DNA of 64,000 nt, taken from the NCBI GenBank assembly GCA_001051155.2, contig JYIP02000006.1, positions 1,178,001-1,242,000 of the forward strand, written 5' to 3'. A program made the position numbers and the translations under genes. The notes under the pieces are model-generated. The model was not told the DNA's origin. It saw nothing but the letters and a program-made list of their open reading frames with translations, and did not search any database. This DNA comes from Chrysoporthe austroafricana (taxonomy: Eukaryota > Ascomycota > Sordariomycetes > Diaporthales > Cryphonectriaceae). The stretch's first letter is position 1. Each line of letters begins with the position of its first letter. Positions 12,373 to 23,872 of the stretch are shown here, piece after piece.

Positions 12373-14017
12373 CTTCCCCTTGCTGTTCATGTACGCCCAA
12401 AGCGGCCACCTACGGAAACCAGACCGAGTCTTTTTGCCTCGCGGGGTGTCACCAACTGCAGTAGTGATCACGCCTTACGTCGCGTACAAGTTCACGCAGT
12501 ATAGTAATAGTGTTAAAAGCGCAAACAGTTAATAAAACGCGATAGCTTTTAAAACAAAAAAAAAAAAATCCCCATTCTCCGCCGGTCCCAGACGAGCAGG
12601 TGTCTGTCTATCTGTCTACCCGTGAAAGCTATGTACAGAACTACTCGTGATAACCTCGCCCCCGCGCCACGCCTCTCCCACCGCATCCGGACAACTATGC
12701 GGGTGAGAAGAAACCCGCAGGCGAACCCGAGCCTCTGTGCTGCCTTGCGTCCTACTGCCTACCCTGTGAGATAGAATAGACGTGTGCTGTGAGAATAAGG
12801 GCGAGTGATGCTCATGGAGGGGGGGCAATGGTCGCCTGCATAATACCAGGGTCGACGGACTCGCAGCGGCCTGCTCGGGGAGGAGGGGAAGGGGGGAAAG
12901 GGACCAGAGTCTCTCGTCATCACGGGCAGCAGCCACGGGAGCCGGGGCAGGGGGGGAGAGAGAGAGAGCCGGGGGTAGGGGGGATACGAGGAGGCTGGTG
13001 GGACGTGTCAACCCGGGGCAAGGGGTCGAAGGGGAAAAAAGAAAGTTGAAGGAAAAAGCAGATAAATGAAGGGTCTGAAGCAAACTTGTCTCTTTGGGGG
13101 GGGGGGAGAAGAGAAGGTTGGGCCCGAGAGGGGGGAACTCACGTTTTGAGATCTCAGATCTCGGGAGGAGAGAATAAGGATGAAAAAAAAAGAGACAGGA
13201 CAAGGGAAAAGAAAAGGCAAAGAAAAAAAAAGAAAGAAAAAAAAGAACTGGATCGATCTGCCGGGGGTGACGGAGGAAGGGGGCCTGCCTTACCTCCCCC
13301 CCGTCCCCGACCCCCCTCCCTCTGCAGATCCGACTCGATCACGGGACAACCATGGGGAAGCGAAGCAAAGCGAAGGGGACAAGAGAAGCGGGCAGAAACG
13401 AAGACAGGGGTGTCGGGCCCAGATCCGATCTCGACGACACGGCTGCCTATCTCGCATCGCATGCCACCCCAGCCGGGGCCAGCTGGCCAACCAGCCCGCG
13501 CTTGAGGAGACCGGTCAGGACAAAGAAGAAGAGAGATGGGCGGAAGGAACACGCACATGGGGCCGGGTGTGTGGGCCGGGAAGGGGGAAGGGGGAGGGGA
13601 TGCCTGTGCGGATCGTGATGATGCGCTGGTGTGTGGGTGGGCGTGGTATACCGCCGGCGCCCTTGGGGGAGGGAGGGAGGGACGAGGTTTCTTCATGGCG
13701 AGTTTGTGTGTCGTGTCCTGTGAAACACGACGGACGACGATGGGTGGGCCTAGACATGTTTTCTCCTCGCCGCTGGGAGCGGGCGTACTAAAAATACACC
13801 GATCCAGCCGCCCGGGAGGCTGGGGGAGGTTACGCAGCCAGGGCTGGCGACGGGGCATCATCTCCTCTCTCTCTCCCAGAGGGTGGTTTAATTTATACGG
13901 AAGAGAGAGTGTGATAGGAGGTTCGTATACAGAAGGAAACAAGGCCTTCCTGTCTGCCTCGATTCCTCGTCTTCCACATCTCTTACTAGGGGAGGAAGCA
14001 AGAGAAGACCAAAGTAG

Positions 14018-14058
14018 TCTCCTCCCCTCCCCCTCCCCCTCCCCCTCCCCTTCTCCTC
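14018..14058 (+). repeat. CCCTCC-type pyrimidine repeat
   Basis: Short C/T repeat made of CCCTCC-like units. No gene is attached to it. Confidence 0.6.
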
Positions 14059-14461
14059 CCTGATAGGCTCTAGAAAGTAAATTTCCCCGGCCGGCCAAGC
14101 GCAGACGGCAAGTTCCGGGACTAGAGGCCGGATGCTGGGGATGCCGAAGCGCGCATGTCTCTCCCGCGAGATGCAGCACAGCGCAGCAAGGTGTAATGAT
14201 GATGAGTTGCGCGCCGTCTGGGCCCGGGGCTAAATGTGGACGTGGGTATTATCTCTATATGTATGCATGTCTCTGTGTCGCCGTGGCACAGCGGCAGCGC
14301 CCTGGCCCCCCGGGATTGGTCTTTGCTCGGGGCCCAGGGCCAGGGGAGACGACGAGGGCGAAGGGCGGCGGATACCGTGTGTGTGTGTGTGTGCGTGTGT
14401 GTGATAAGTTCAGGGGAAGGGGGAGGGAGGGTGGAGGTTTACCGCCGGAGCGTCCTCGCTG

Positions 14462-14493
14462 GTCTATCTGTCTGTCTGTCTGTCTGTCTGTCT
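14462..14493 (+). repeat. TCTG tetranucleotide microsatellite
   Basis: About seven to eight TCTG units in tandem. It lies in the gene-free stretch. Confidence 0.8.
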
Positions 14494-15064
14494 GGCCTCG
14501 CTCTCTCTTCCTGGCGGTTGGTTGGTTGGGATGGGCACGAGGCGAAGGTGACGAGCGGAATACGGCCCGCCGTCGTACACGCGCGCGAGGGCACATCACA
14601 TCACATCACCAATAGTACTTTTTGCCGCCGCAACCTGGCGCCCTTCCTTTCTTCCGACGGTCGCCTCGAGGGGGCCTCATCCGCCCTCGTCGGGAGAGCG
14701 TTTTCCTTCCTGCTCGGGATGGCCAACCTCCTCCTCCTCGAGGACATCCACCTCCCGGGCGCTGCGCCCCCCCCCCCCAGCCGAGGTCTCGCCCTGTCGT
14801 CTGCTCGTTCGGCTCCACGACGCGAACGACTTCTCCTCTCCTCCCTGGCACATACGACCGCGATCTGGTTCCGAGCAGGCTTTTGTTTATCTGCTTGTTT
14901 GTTTTCCCTAGCTTTCTCTAACCCTTCCCCCAACCCACAGCGCCCGGATGAGGCTGTCGTTGGCGTCCTGGCACAGGCCCCCGTTGCGCCCGTCCCGCCG
15001 TGCGGCGCCCCAGGCTCCCCAGCCGGGTTCCTGCCCCGACCTGGGCAGGTAAACCTTGAAGGGG

Positions 15065-15218
15065 GAGGAGGAGGAGGAGGAGGAGGAGGAGGAGGAAGGG
15101 GGGACGGGGTCTCGAAGAACGGCCGCGGCAGCCAGCCCCACAGGTCGCGCCGTGCTCCATCGACCTCCTCCCAGCCCGAGCCGCTCGCGAGCAGGACGAC
15201 GCGGGGGGGGGGGAGAGG

Positions 15219-15252
<34 letters not shown>
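15065..15252 (+). repeat. GGA and GA microsatellites
   Basis: A run of about eleven GGA units at 15,065-15,097 is followed by a GA run at about 15,220-15,252. Between them is unremarkable GC-rich DNA. Confidence 0.75.
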
Positions 15253-15255
<3 letters not shown>

Positions 15256-16753
15256 CCAGGCCGCAATCCGTACCCAGGCGAACGAGCGTCGTCCCTGTCC
15301 CGTCTGCCCTGTTTGCATGTCCGTCTGTCTGCACGTCCGTCCGTCCGTCTGTCGCGGGCACACGCTCACCGGTTGTGGCGGCCCCATGGCCCCATCCCCC
15401 ATCCGGGCTGGCCTGGGAAACGCCATTTGCTTCTTCTTCCCAGGCGTGGCGTCGCTCGCCCGCTGCATGCATGCATGCATGCACAAAACAACAACCCTGC
15501 CTTACTGCGGCCCCCTCCCCTAGGCTGCGGTTACAAGGGGGACGACGGACACGGGGAGGGAGGGGGGGGAGTTTCCACGTCCCGGTCTCCCAAGATTCCA
15601 AGGGAAAGGATTCGCGAGGGAGGGGGGCCAGAGGGACCCAGGCGAGGAGGTGGGTTTGAACGGTCGACCAGTTGACCGGTCTGGCGGATCCTCACGCCCC
15701 CCCCCTCCCCTCTCCACCCCCGGCCGGCGGTTGGGATCTCCTAGGCTGCCCCACGAGCCCGTTCTGGGACAGAAGAAGGGGGACCTTCCCGATTGCCGTT
15801 GAGGGTTTAGACCGGCTTCATTGGGGGAGCAGCCTGCGCTGCCGGACGTGGGGTGCGGGTTGCGGGTTGTGGGTGTGGGTGTGGGTGTGGGTGTGTGCTG
15901 TGGGTGCGAAGCGAGGCACTACGACTATGCTCCCCATACCCTCCTCACTCGCCCTCCGGCAGGTCACCCGTGCTTGGACCTCAGCATGCGCACGACAGAC
16001 AGCAAGACCCGTTGTACGCAGGAAGACAGACAGACTGGATCATGATCTCCACCTCCCCCCCTCAGAACAGGAAAAAAAGGGCGGTCTATGTCTCCCAAGA
16101 GATCCCGACGGGAGGGGACCTTATCCAGCCACTCCCGATCGCCTCACCGCAGAATAGTAATAATAATAAAAAAAAAAAAAAAAAGGGGGGGACCTCGAAC
16201 TCCTCCTATGACGGCCTGTGTTCCCGAACGGCTGGAAGCCTAGGATAGTACGGGTCCACACTCACACCCCTCCCCCTTCCCCCGGTGGACGGGCGAGATC
16301 GATCGCATGAGACAAAACAACGGCCCAGCTAGCCACGAGGCCCGGCGGGTGGAGGGGGGCAAGCGCCAGCTCACACCGCGCGAAGAGCAGGGGGGGGGGA
16401 GAGGGAGGACGAGACATCTGGGGGGATGAGATGATGGGATGGGATCATCCCGAGCGCGGTCGGCCCTGGGCAAGCGGTAGCGGTGTCGGTGGTGATGATC
16501 GCCTGCAGGTTCCGGCTAATCCTGCACCACGGGAGGGGATTGTTTTTTTCTTCTTCTTTTTTGTTTTCTTTTGTCACCGCTCCAGGCAGCGCCTTGTCGC
16601 GGCTTCTCGCGGCCATCTCGTCAGACGGGGGAGGACGAGTAGGGAGGAGGAGCTGGGCTCCCCTCGGGCTGCGACTATGCACGTCGTCGTCGTGGTTCAA
16701 TCACCCGCGCGCGATGTAACCCCTCGAGACCGCTCTATACTACTATGTACTAT

Positions 16754-16787
16754 GTACTATGGTACTATGGGCATAGTACTATAGTAC
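16754..16787. repeat. Near-perfect hairpin in a TACTATG-rich patch
   Basis: Fifteen-base arms pair with one G-T wobble around the four-base loop GGGC; the core is GTACTAT GGGC ATAGTAC. It sits in a short patch with several TACTATG repeats, in gene-free DNA. It could form a stem in RNA or a cruciform in DNA; no function is evident. Confidence 0.75.
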
Positions 16788-16918
16788 CAGAGTACATACC
16801 TACATAGAGCCATGCATGTAACATACCTTATTTATCCACGGGCCCGGGGGGCTGGGTGGCAGCGGTCTGATTGGGCAGGGCGCCATGCTGCGATGCGAGG
16901 TGAGGTCAGGGTCCTCTT

Positions 16919-16920
16919 TT

Positions 16921-16972
<52 letters not shown>

Positions 16973-17010
16973 CCCCGGTCATCATCATCACCACCACCAC
17001 CACCACCACC
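16919..17010 (+). repeat. TC and CAT/CAC microsatellites
   Basis: A TC run of about 25 units (16,919-16,968) is followed by a CAT/CAC run (16,982-17,010). Both are in gene-free DNA. Confidence 0.8.
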
Positions 17011-17396
17011 GTACCGCGCTGGCTGCTCGTACCGACAGGCGTCGGAAAAAGAGCACCCTGGTCTGTTTCGTTTCTGCATAGTAGCCCGCCAGCCAGGCAC
17101 GCGCAGGAGTGGGGGCCGGCCTGCATCGCCGGGATAACAAAAAAGCAGCGTGTTTCAGGCGGTGGCCCGCAGCAGGCTTTGCTTTTTCCTTTCCTCCTTT
17201 TTCCCTGCGCGCAGGAGGGAAGGGGGAGGGGGGGAGGGACATGCGAGACATGCATGAGGAGGAGCTAGGGGGAACAGAAACAAGGAAACGGAAAAAAGGA
17301 AGAAAGAAGAGAAGAGAAAAGCAAAGATGTGCTGCCCTCGGCCGCGATCCCACCTCGCTAATCTGACCAAGGCCCGCGGCAGCCAGATCTGCGCCA

Positions 17397-17423
17397 GCAA
17401 GCAAGCAAGCAAGCAAGCAAGCA
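17397..17423 (+). repeat. GCAA tetranucleotide repeat
   Basis: About six GCAA units in tandem in gene-free DNA. Confidence 0.8.
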
Positions 17424-17752
17424 CGCCGGCGCGAACCACACACCACACACCACACCATAAACACCCCCCCTTCCCTCGCTCCCCCCCGGCCCAGTTGCCA
17501 TCTTCAGCCTGGGGAGGCCCGCCGGCCTGATCAGGGAACCCGGAGGCCGGGATCCTCCGTCGAGAGCCCGCCCCCCGTCGTCTGGGGTCATATGCCGACA
17601 CCCGCGAGACCGGGTCCTGGGCGAGCGGTGACGGCATCTCCTCGGAGTTCGTCAGGCGCTGTGGACGCCCAGGACGTCGTCTATCTGCATCTACGTCGGC
17701 AGTGGAAGCCCGTCGGCGTAAATCAGGATCTGCCGTGTAGCAGGGCGTGTAC

Positions 17753-17798
<46 letters not shown>
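17753..17798 (+). repeat. TC microsatellite
   Basis: About 22 TC units in tandem. No gene is near. Confidence 0.8.
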
Positions 17799-17802
<4 letters not shown>

Positions 17803-18388
17803 CCCACCCTAAGTCTCCTACGGAGATTTTTTTTTTTTTTTTTTGGATCTTTCTCTGTGGTACGGTAAGCCAAGCTACAGATGAGCCGCCCCGGGGAGGG
17901 CGGTACGGTACGGTACCTGCCCACCACCACTGGAATAGAGAGCTGTTCTCTTATTCCCCCGGGCGGTCGAGAACCACGGCCTGCAGGGTCGATGATGCGC
18001 TGCACAACTCGACGAGTAAGATAACGCGGGGGGGAGGGGGACAAAAGGACGGAGAAGGTAGAGGAGAGAGGCAGAGTCTGGCCCCCTCCCGCACCCCTAT
18101 CGCGAGCCACAGCCACCACCAGCAGGCGTCCCAGGGGGCGCACACGATGCGCTGTCTCCTCCTCCTCCTCCTCCTCCTCCCAGGCGACCGGTGGTATCAC
18201 CGCTCACCGGCCGCGCGGGTGGAGGAGGGGGGGCTTGTTTCGTCTGGCCCCCGGCTCCCCCTGCCATCGCACATCACACATCCACCCCCACCCCCCACGG
18301 TGCACAGCATGCAGAGCAACCCACCAATCTTTCCGATGTACCACGGGCGGTGGGACACACATACGCATCACCCTCACGCCGGGCACTC

Positions 18389-18474
18389 GTTGTTGTTCCT
18401 GTTGTTCTTGTTCTTGTTATTATTATTATTATTGTTGTTGTTGTTGTTGGCGGCGGCGGCGGCGGCGGCGGCGA
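18389..18474 (+). repeat. Compound TTG/TTA/GGC trinucleotide repeat
   Basis: Interrupted TTG units pass into TTA units, back to TTG, and then into about eight GGC units. The sharp changes of unit suggest stepwise slippage. It is not part of a supported reading frame. Confidence 0.75.
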
Positions 18475-19524
18475 CTATTCTGGGCACTCGCCGCGAGGAA
18501 CTAGCACGAGGCAAGCCCAGCCTCTCCCTGCCTCGCCTCGCCTCGCCTTACGACAAACCGTGACATAAGTCTCCCGTAATCAACCCATCCCCCCTCCCCC
18601 CCAGGGCTCGTCACACGCTCCTTGCACGTCGTCCCGGCGACACACACACACAACAACCCCCCGCCACCCCGGGGGAATACAGCCTGTTCTCGAACGGGCC
18701 ATCGAAGGGGGAGGATCGTCACGTCGCATAGCCCGCGCCGAGGGGATGGGATGGCATGGGATGGGACGAGATGGGATGGCGCGGGCGAGTGCGCACATCG
18801 GTGTCCAACGGTAACGCCAGGTGCGAGACAATCGCCGTCCTGTATCACCTGTAGGGCAGGGGAAGGAAAAAAAAAAAAATTAGAGTTTCTCACTCGTTCC
18901 CCCCCCCCTTCCTGCTCCAGGCGCTCCCTGCTGTAAAGGAAGAAAAAAGCCGTTACGTCTTGCGCGCCCTGGGCGCACAACCACAACCTCCCCGGCGCTG
19001 TGTCCCCGACGGACCCCGCCTGCTGGGACTCCACTCGGAGACCCTCGACGTGTCGACGTGCGCGTTCCGGCGTCGATCTGGGCTGGGCTGGCATTATTGT
19101 CCTCCCCATCCTAATGGTGGACCAGGACCAGGGGAGGGGAAGAGAGAAAGAGGACAAAGTAGATGGGTAGGTATATCGCTGCGATATGTCGGCAGACCCT
19201 CCTCTTGTCGCCCCGGTAGATGATGGTCCCTCCTCGGCCAGGGACACGCAGCAGCAGGGCAGAACTGGCCAGCAGAGCGCCGCGTGCGCTTTTCGCAGCC
19301 AGTTTCCCCTCTGCTCGGAGACCCGGTTTCCTGGCAGGGCCGGCCTGCCAGGCTGGTGGTCCCTTCACCGGCGCCTGCTGCTATCCCGGATACTCTCTCC
19401 CGCAGCAGCTCCTGCGCGCCCCAACCACCCCGGGGGAGGGAGAGAAGGTGGCCTGTTAGATGGCCTCATCAGCACACACCGAGTGCTATATTCATCCCAT
19501 ATGCTCGTGCCTGACTTCCCACAT

Positions 19525-19620
19525 CTCGGCTCCACTGGGAGTCGAGACCGGGTCCCTGGCGCCGGCGGGAGTCGAGACCCAGCCCTGCCGTCGGCTGGGA
19601 GCCCAGACCCGATCCTCCTG
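19525..19620 (+). repeat. Degenerate tandem repeat of about 33 bases
   Basis: Three diverged copies, each containing a variant of GGGAGTCGAGACC, are spaced about 30-34 bases apart. It lies in gene-free DNA. Confidence 0.55.
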
Positions 19621-19932
19621 CGTGCGTCCCTGAGGCTCCAGCCCCGTCCGCCGACTACCCGAAGGAGGCGGCAAGACTTGTCGTGTTCTGGCTTAGCTGA
19701 CAGAAGACGCGGAAATACCACCGCGGATAGGACAGCCACCGCGAGGAAGCGGCTCTCGCCCGTGATGGCACTCGCCAGCACTCTCCCTCTCCCTTTCCCG
19801 ACCCGCCATGAGATGAGAGACCCCCTCCCTGCCCCCGGCCCAGGGCTCGCCACGCGCGAGGCTGAAACGACACGCCGTGAAGGGCACAGCCCTGTGGGCA
19901 GAGGCGAGAGGGGGGGGAGGGAATAAATCAGA

Positions 19933-19967
19933 CACCACCACCACCACCACCACCACCACCACCACCA
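19933..19967 (+). repeat. CAC trinucleotide repeat
   Basis: About eleven CAC units in tandem in gene-free DNA. Confidence 0.8.
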
Positions 19968-20381
19968 TGGCCCTCCCAGCCGCACGCCCGGCGAGAAAAG
20001 CCTCCAGGGGCCCAGACCGGTGTCCTGCCCGGATCGACCTGGCATCCTCATCGTCCCCTTCCTCCCCCCCCCCAGCGGCGCACGCCGGCAGGAGGCTGGC
20101 TGACGGGGCTGGGGAGGCTTTCGCAGGGCAGCAGCCTCGCCTGGGGCGTAAAGTCGTCCTCTATGCACGCACGCGAAGGGCCCCCAGGCGGACACGTGAA
20201 GCAGGCCTTGGGCGGAGGCTGGGGGGGGGGGTTCAGCCGAGGTGGTCCCGGCGGGAGGGGGAGAGAGGATGGGAGAGGGTAACGGGCCCTTGGTATTCAT
20301 TCCCCTTGTCGGTTAATATCGCTCGAGAGGGCGAGCGGGCGAGCGGACGAGGTATAGGCAGCCGTCTGAAAGGGAAAAAAA

Positions 20382-20563
20382 CCACACACACACACACACA
20401 TACACACCTACATGTTCGCCTCCTCTTACCCCCCCCCTTTCCCACCGCCATTTCTCCTGGGGAATAAACGCCGGGCGTCTTGTACCAGGCCCGGGGCGGG
20501 CTGTGACCATAATGAATCCTCCTCCAGCCCAGCCCAGCCCAGCCCAGCCCAGCCCAGCCCAGC
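20382..20563 (+). repeat. AC run and CAGCC pentanucleotide repeat
   Basis: An AC run at 20,382-20,406 is followed, about 115 bases on, by eight CAGCC units at 20,524-20,563. Neither is in a gene. Confidence 0.75.
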
Positions 20564-20844
20564 GAGCCCCGTCGCAGCCCAACCCTCCGAGGCGAGATAA
20601 CCCCCCCCTTCCCCGCGCAGGGGAGGGGGGAGGGAAAACGCCTGGCCATCGCCCTGCTTACCCTCGCTTACGGGGCCGGCGGTTCTAGAATCCTGGTTAC
20701 TGTATGTAGCCCATTGCAGGCCCTGTTTGTTCCCTTCCCCCGGGTGGTGGGGCTGTTCGTTCTCGGCTGCGCGCGCGCGCGGGGGAAAAACCTGTCCGCT
20801 GCTGTTCGGGCGCTGGGGACGAAGCATACATCTGTGATAGGAAA

Positions 20845-20845
20845 G

Positions 20846-20880
<35 letters not shown>

Positions 20881-21032
20881 AAAAGAGGGCCGGCGGGCCC
20901 TGTTTTCCCCCCCACCCCACCCCCCCACAAACACCCCGGGGGCGGACCCACCGGGCAAANTGCCGGGCGCGGGGGGGGGGGGGGGAAAAACCCTCCCCCG
21001 GTGGGTGGGGGGAGAGGAAAAAAAAAAAAAAA

Positions 21033-21072
<40 letters not shown>

Positions 21073-21115
21073 AAGAAAGGAAAAGAGTGTCTGCGGTGCC
21101 TTGTTTTCACTCACA
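20845..21115. other. Assembly join with one N and a blurred duplication
   Basis: A single N at 20,960 separates two poly-A tracts. After the first tract the bases begin GGAAAAGAG and then follow, with most T, A and lone bases replaced by runs of C or G, the same order as the bases after the second tract (from 21,077). Likewise the bases before the second tract look like a blurred copy of those before the first. One real poly-A locus has probably been represented twice, with low-quality copies meeting at the N. Confidence 0.75.
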
Positions 21116-23155
21116 CACACACGCACACATACGACCGAGGGGCTGACCCGAATGCGGAAACCCATCGCCAAACCGTGTGAGACGATTGGTCAGGTTCTGG
21201 GTGGGGCCCCGCCCCGCCTATGCACGGCTCGCAAGCTTGCCCTCAGATAGGAAGCCTGACACCCTAGAAATCGGCTCTGCTTTTTTCCCTGTCCCCTCAA
21301 AAAGGGCATCGAAAAGGGGGGAATCAGTGATAAAAGGACCCTCCTGGGCGGTTTGGCGGCGGACCTGCCCAGGTGGGCGGATACGTACATCACATACATG
21401 CGCGCATACACGCGCACACATACACGATGCATAGTGTATAGTACTGTACCTACGCATACACGGCACGCACGTAGTATAACATCTACGCATACACATACTA
21501 TGGGGAACCCACCTCGGCAGGAGAGGTGCCAACCTCCTCCGTCCCGGCGCGAGCTGCACAGGTCGTGATAGGCCTGCGCCGTGGCCCCCCCCCTCCTACA
21601 GTCCGGCTGCCCTGGAGCCCAACCGCTGGGCCATCACCGCCGCCGTGCGTGCGTGATCCGCCCTGCAGCGCCGCACCGTTTCTGGACTCGCAGGACGGGG
21701 CGGCGGAGGGGGGGAGGGGGGAGGGAAAACCTGCTGCCTGGCCCGTTTTTTACAGCCCTCGCCCACCCTCCCCCCTCCTCTGCCGCGGTAATTTTCCCAC
21801 CACATCCCCCAGAGCAGGAAAACAAAAAAAAAAAAACTACTGGACGCCCCTCTCCTCCCTCTCGCAGCCCGGGGACGTCGGGGCGAGAACGCCACGGGCG
21901 TAGCGGACCAGAGGAGGGAGGGCGAGTGTACTGCCCCTTTGGGTCTAGCCCCCCTCTCAGCAGCGCTGGTCTGGTGATGTGTCGTCGGTGTGGATTGCTG
22001 CAGCCCCCTGGGGGAGGGGTGGCGCGGTACGTACCGGCGGCCCTGCGTGCTGTGCTGTGCAGGGTTGCATCCTCGGCCCATCTCGCCGGTGAGCTTAACG
22101 AGCCTGCAGGCCAGCATCTTATCTCACTCTCACTGTCACTCTCCCCCCAGACGACGCATGGTCCCCTAACAGCAGCACGGTGTCTGCTCTCGCAGGACCA
22201 CCGTCATATTCTCCCTCGTGCCTACACGAGAGACACACACGTGTGCGAACTCAAGGAGACGACAAGCGGGCTTTTGCTGCTGCGGAACCCCACACGTACA
22301 AGCCCTTGTCTAGAGCGACGCCCCGGGGTGTATGAGTCTATCCCCCCGGCTGATGGCCGGCCAGATCGCTCCCCTAGCTACACCAGCCAGGGCGCCGTTA
22401 ACAGCACTACCCCCGAGCGCGTAAGCGAAGGCTCTGCCATCATGTGAATCCTGGTGCCCCGTGCGGACAAAGAAAGGGGCGGCAGCGGCAGAGAACAAAA
22501 GCTGCCCGGCGCTGGGGAGAGAGCTTACCGCCCGCCAGCCAGCGCGAAGTTTTTCCCAGCTGGATGGCTGCCGGGACGCCCGTTGGACTGTCTATTACTG
22601 TTCGGCGTTGGAACCCGCTGGAAGTTGAGAGAAACGGGAGGCAAGAGTTCGAGGATAAAGCTTCGAACCCGTCCTCTCCTGGCCTACGGGTGACGCAGGG
22701 CTGCCTCTATCTACCGGAGGGCAGTACTGCTTCACCTCACATACAGCGCCAAGGTCCTCTGGCCTGTTCCGGCATGCTATGGTACGAGATTACTTCGTTT
22801 CCAGTCCCATCCTGATGCGTCAGGAGCCGGCGTGGAGTGTGGGTGAGGAGCCCGCACTACGGCGTCCTGGATCAATCTCCACACCGGCACTGGTTGGGCC
22901 ATGAGATACGTAACCTGGTAGTTTCCCCCTCCTGTATGGTATCGACGACGTGGACTAACGCGCAAGGCAGGTATCTAACCGCGGCCCTGCTCCTGGCTGG
23001 CCAACCGTCGAGGTCTGGCGATGGGGGACGGGGCAGGGGGGCAGGGCCAGCGCTCGCGCTGGCACACAGGCCAGGTCCCGACCTGTTCTCGTGTATGCCT
23101 GGCCATGGCAGCAGCGCTGGAGTCCTGCGCTAAGAGAGGGGTGTGTGTGGAAAGA

Positions 23156-23415
<260 letters not shown>

Positions 23416-23799
23416 TGCGAGAAGGGAGTCAGAGACGGCGGGGGGAGGAAGCCGGGACTGCTGTGTATGGCTATTAGGGCAGAAAATGCAGCCGAGTCAA
23501 TACCGAGTCGTGAACACACCACGCAGCGTACAGCTCCCAGTGCATACCTACACAGTCCCTCGCGCGATTTCCCACGGCAGGGCCAGCACGCCCCTCCTCC
23601 TCACCCTCCACGTCGCTCGTCCACCCATCGAGATCGACCAAGGCCCCCGGCCGGCCCATGCACGTCCCCCATCCATTGTCGATGACGACGAGAGAGGCGC
23701 AGGAGCCCTCCGATCCTCCCTCCATCCCCTCGCTTCGTCAGAGTCCGGAACGGGGAGGGGAAGGAAGGGGGCCCAGCCTCCCACCCCACCCTCCAGCCA

Positions 23800-23872
23800 G
23801 CGGTGACGCATCGCTCCAGCGGTGACACATCGTCAGAATCCAGAAGGGGCGCGCCCCGGCGGTGACGCATCG
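23800..23872 (+). repeat. Three copies of GCGGTGACGCATCG
   Basis: Copies start at 23,800, 23,819 and 23,859; the middle one has ACAC instead of ACGC. Each holds TGACG, the half-site bound by CREB/ATF-type bZIP factors. The spacing is irregular. No gene start is close, so a regulatory role is only a guess. Confidence 0.6.

Noticed and set aside
14236..15675. Open frame of 479 codons on the plus strand
   Set aside because: It translates several microsatellites in a row, has no domain, and overlaps equally long frames on the other strand.
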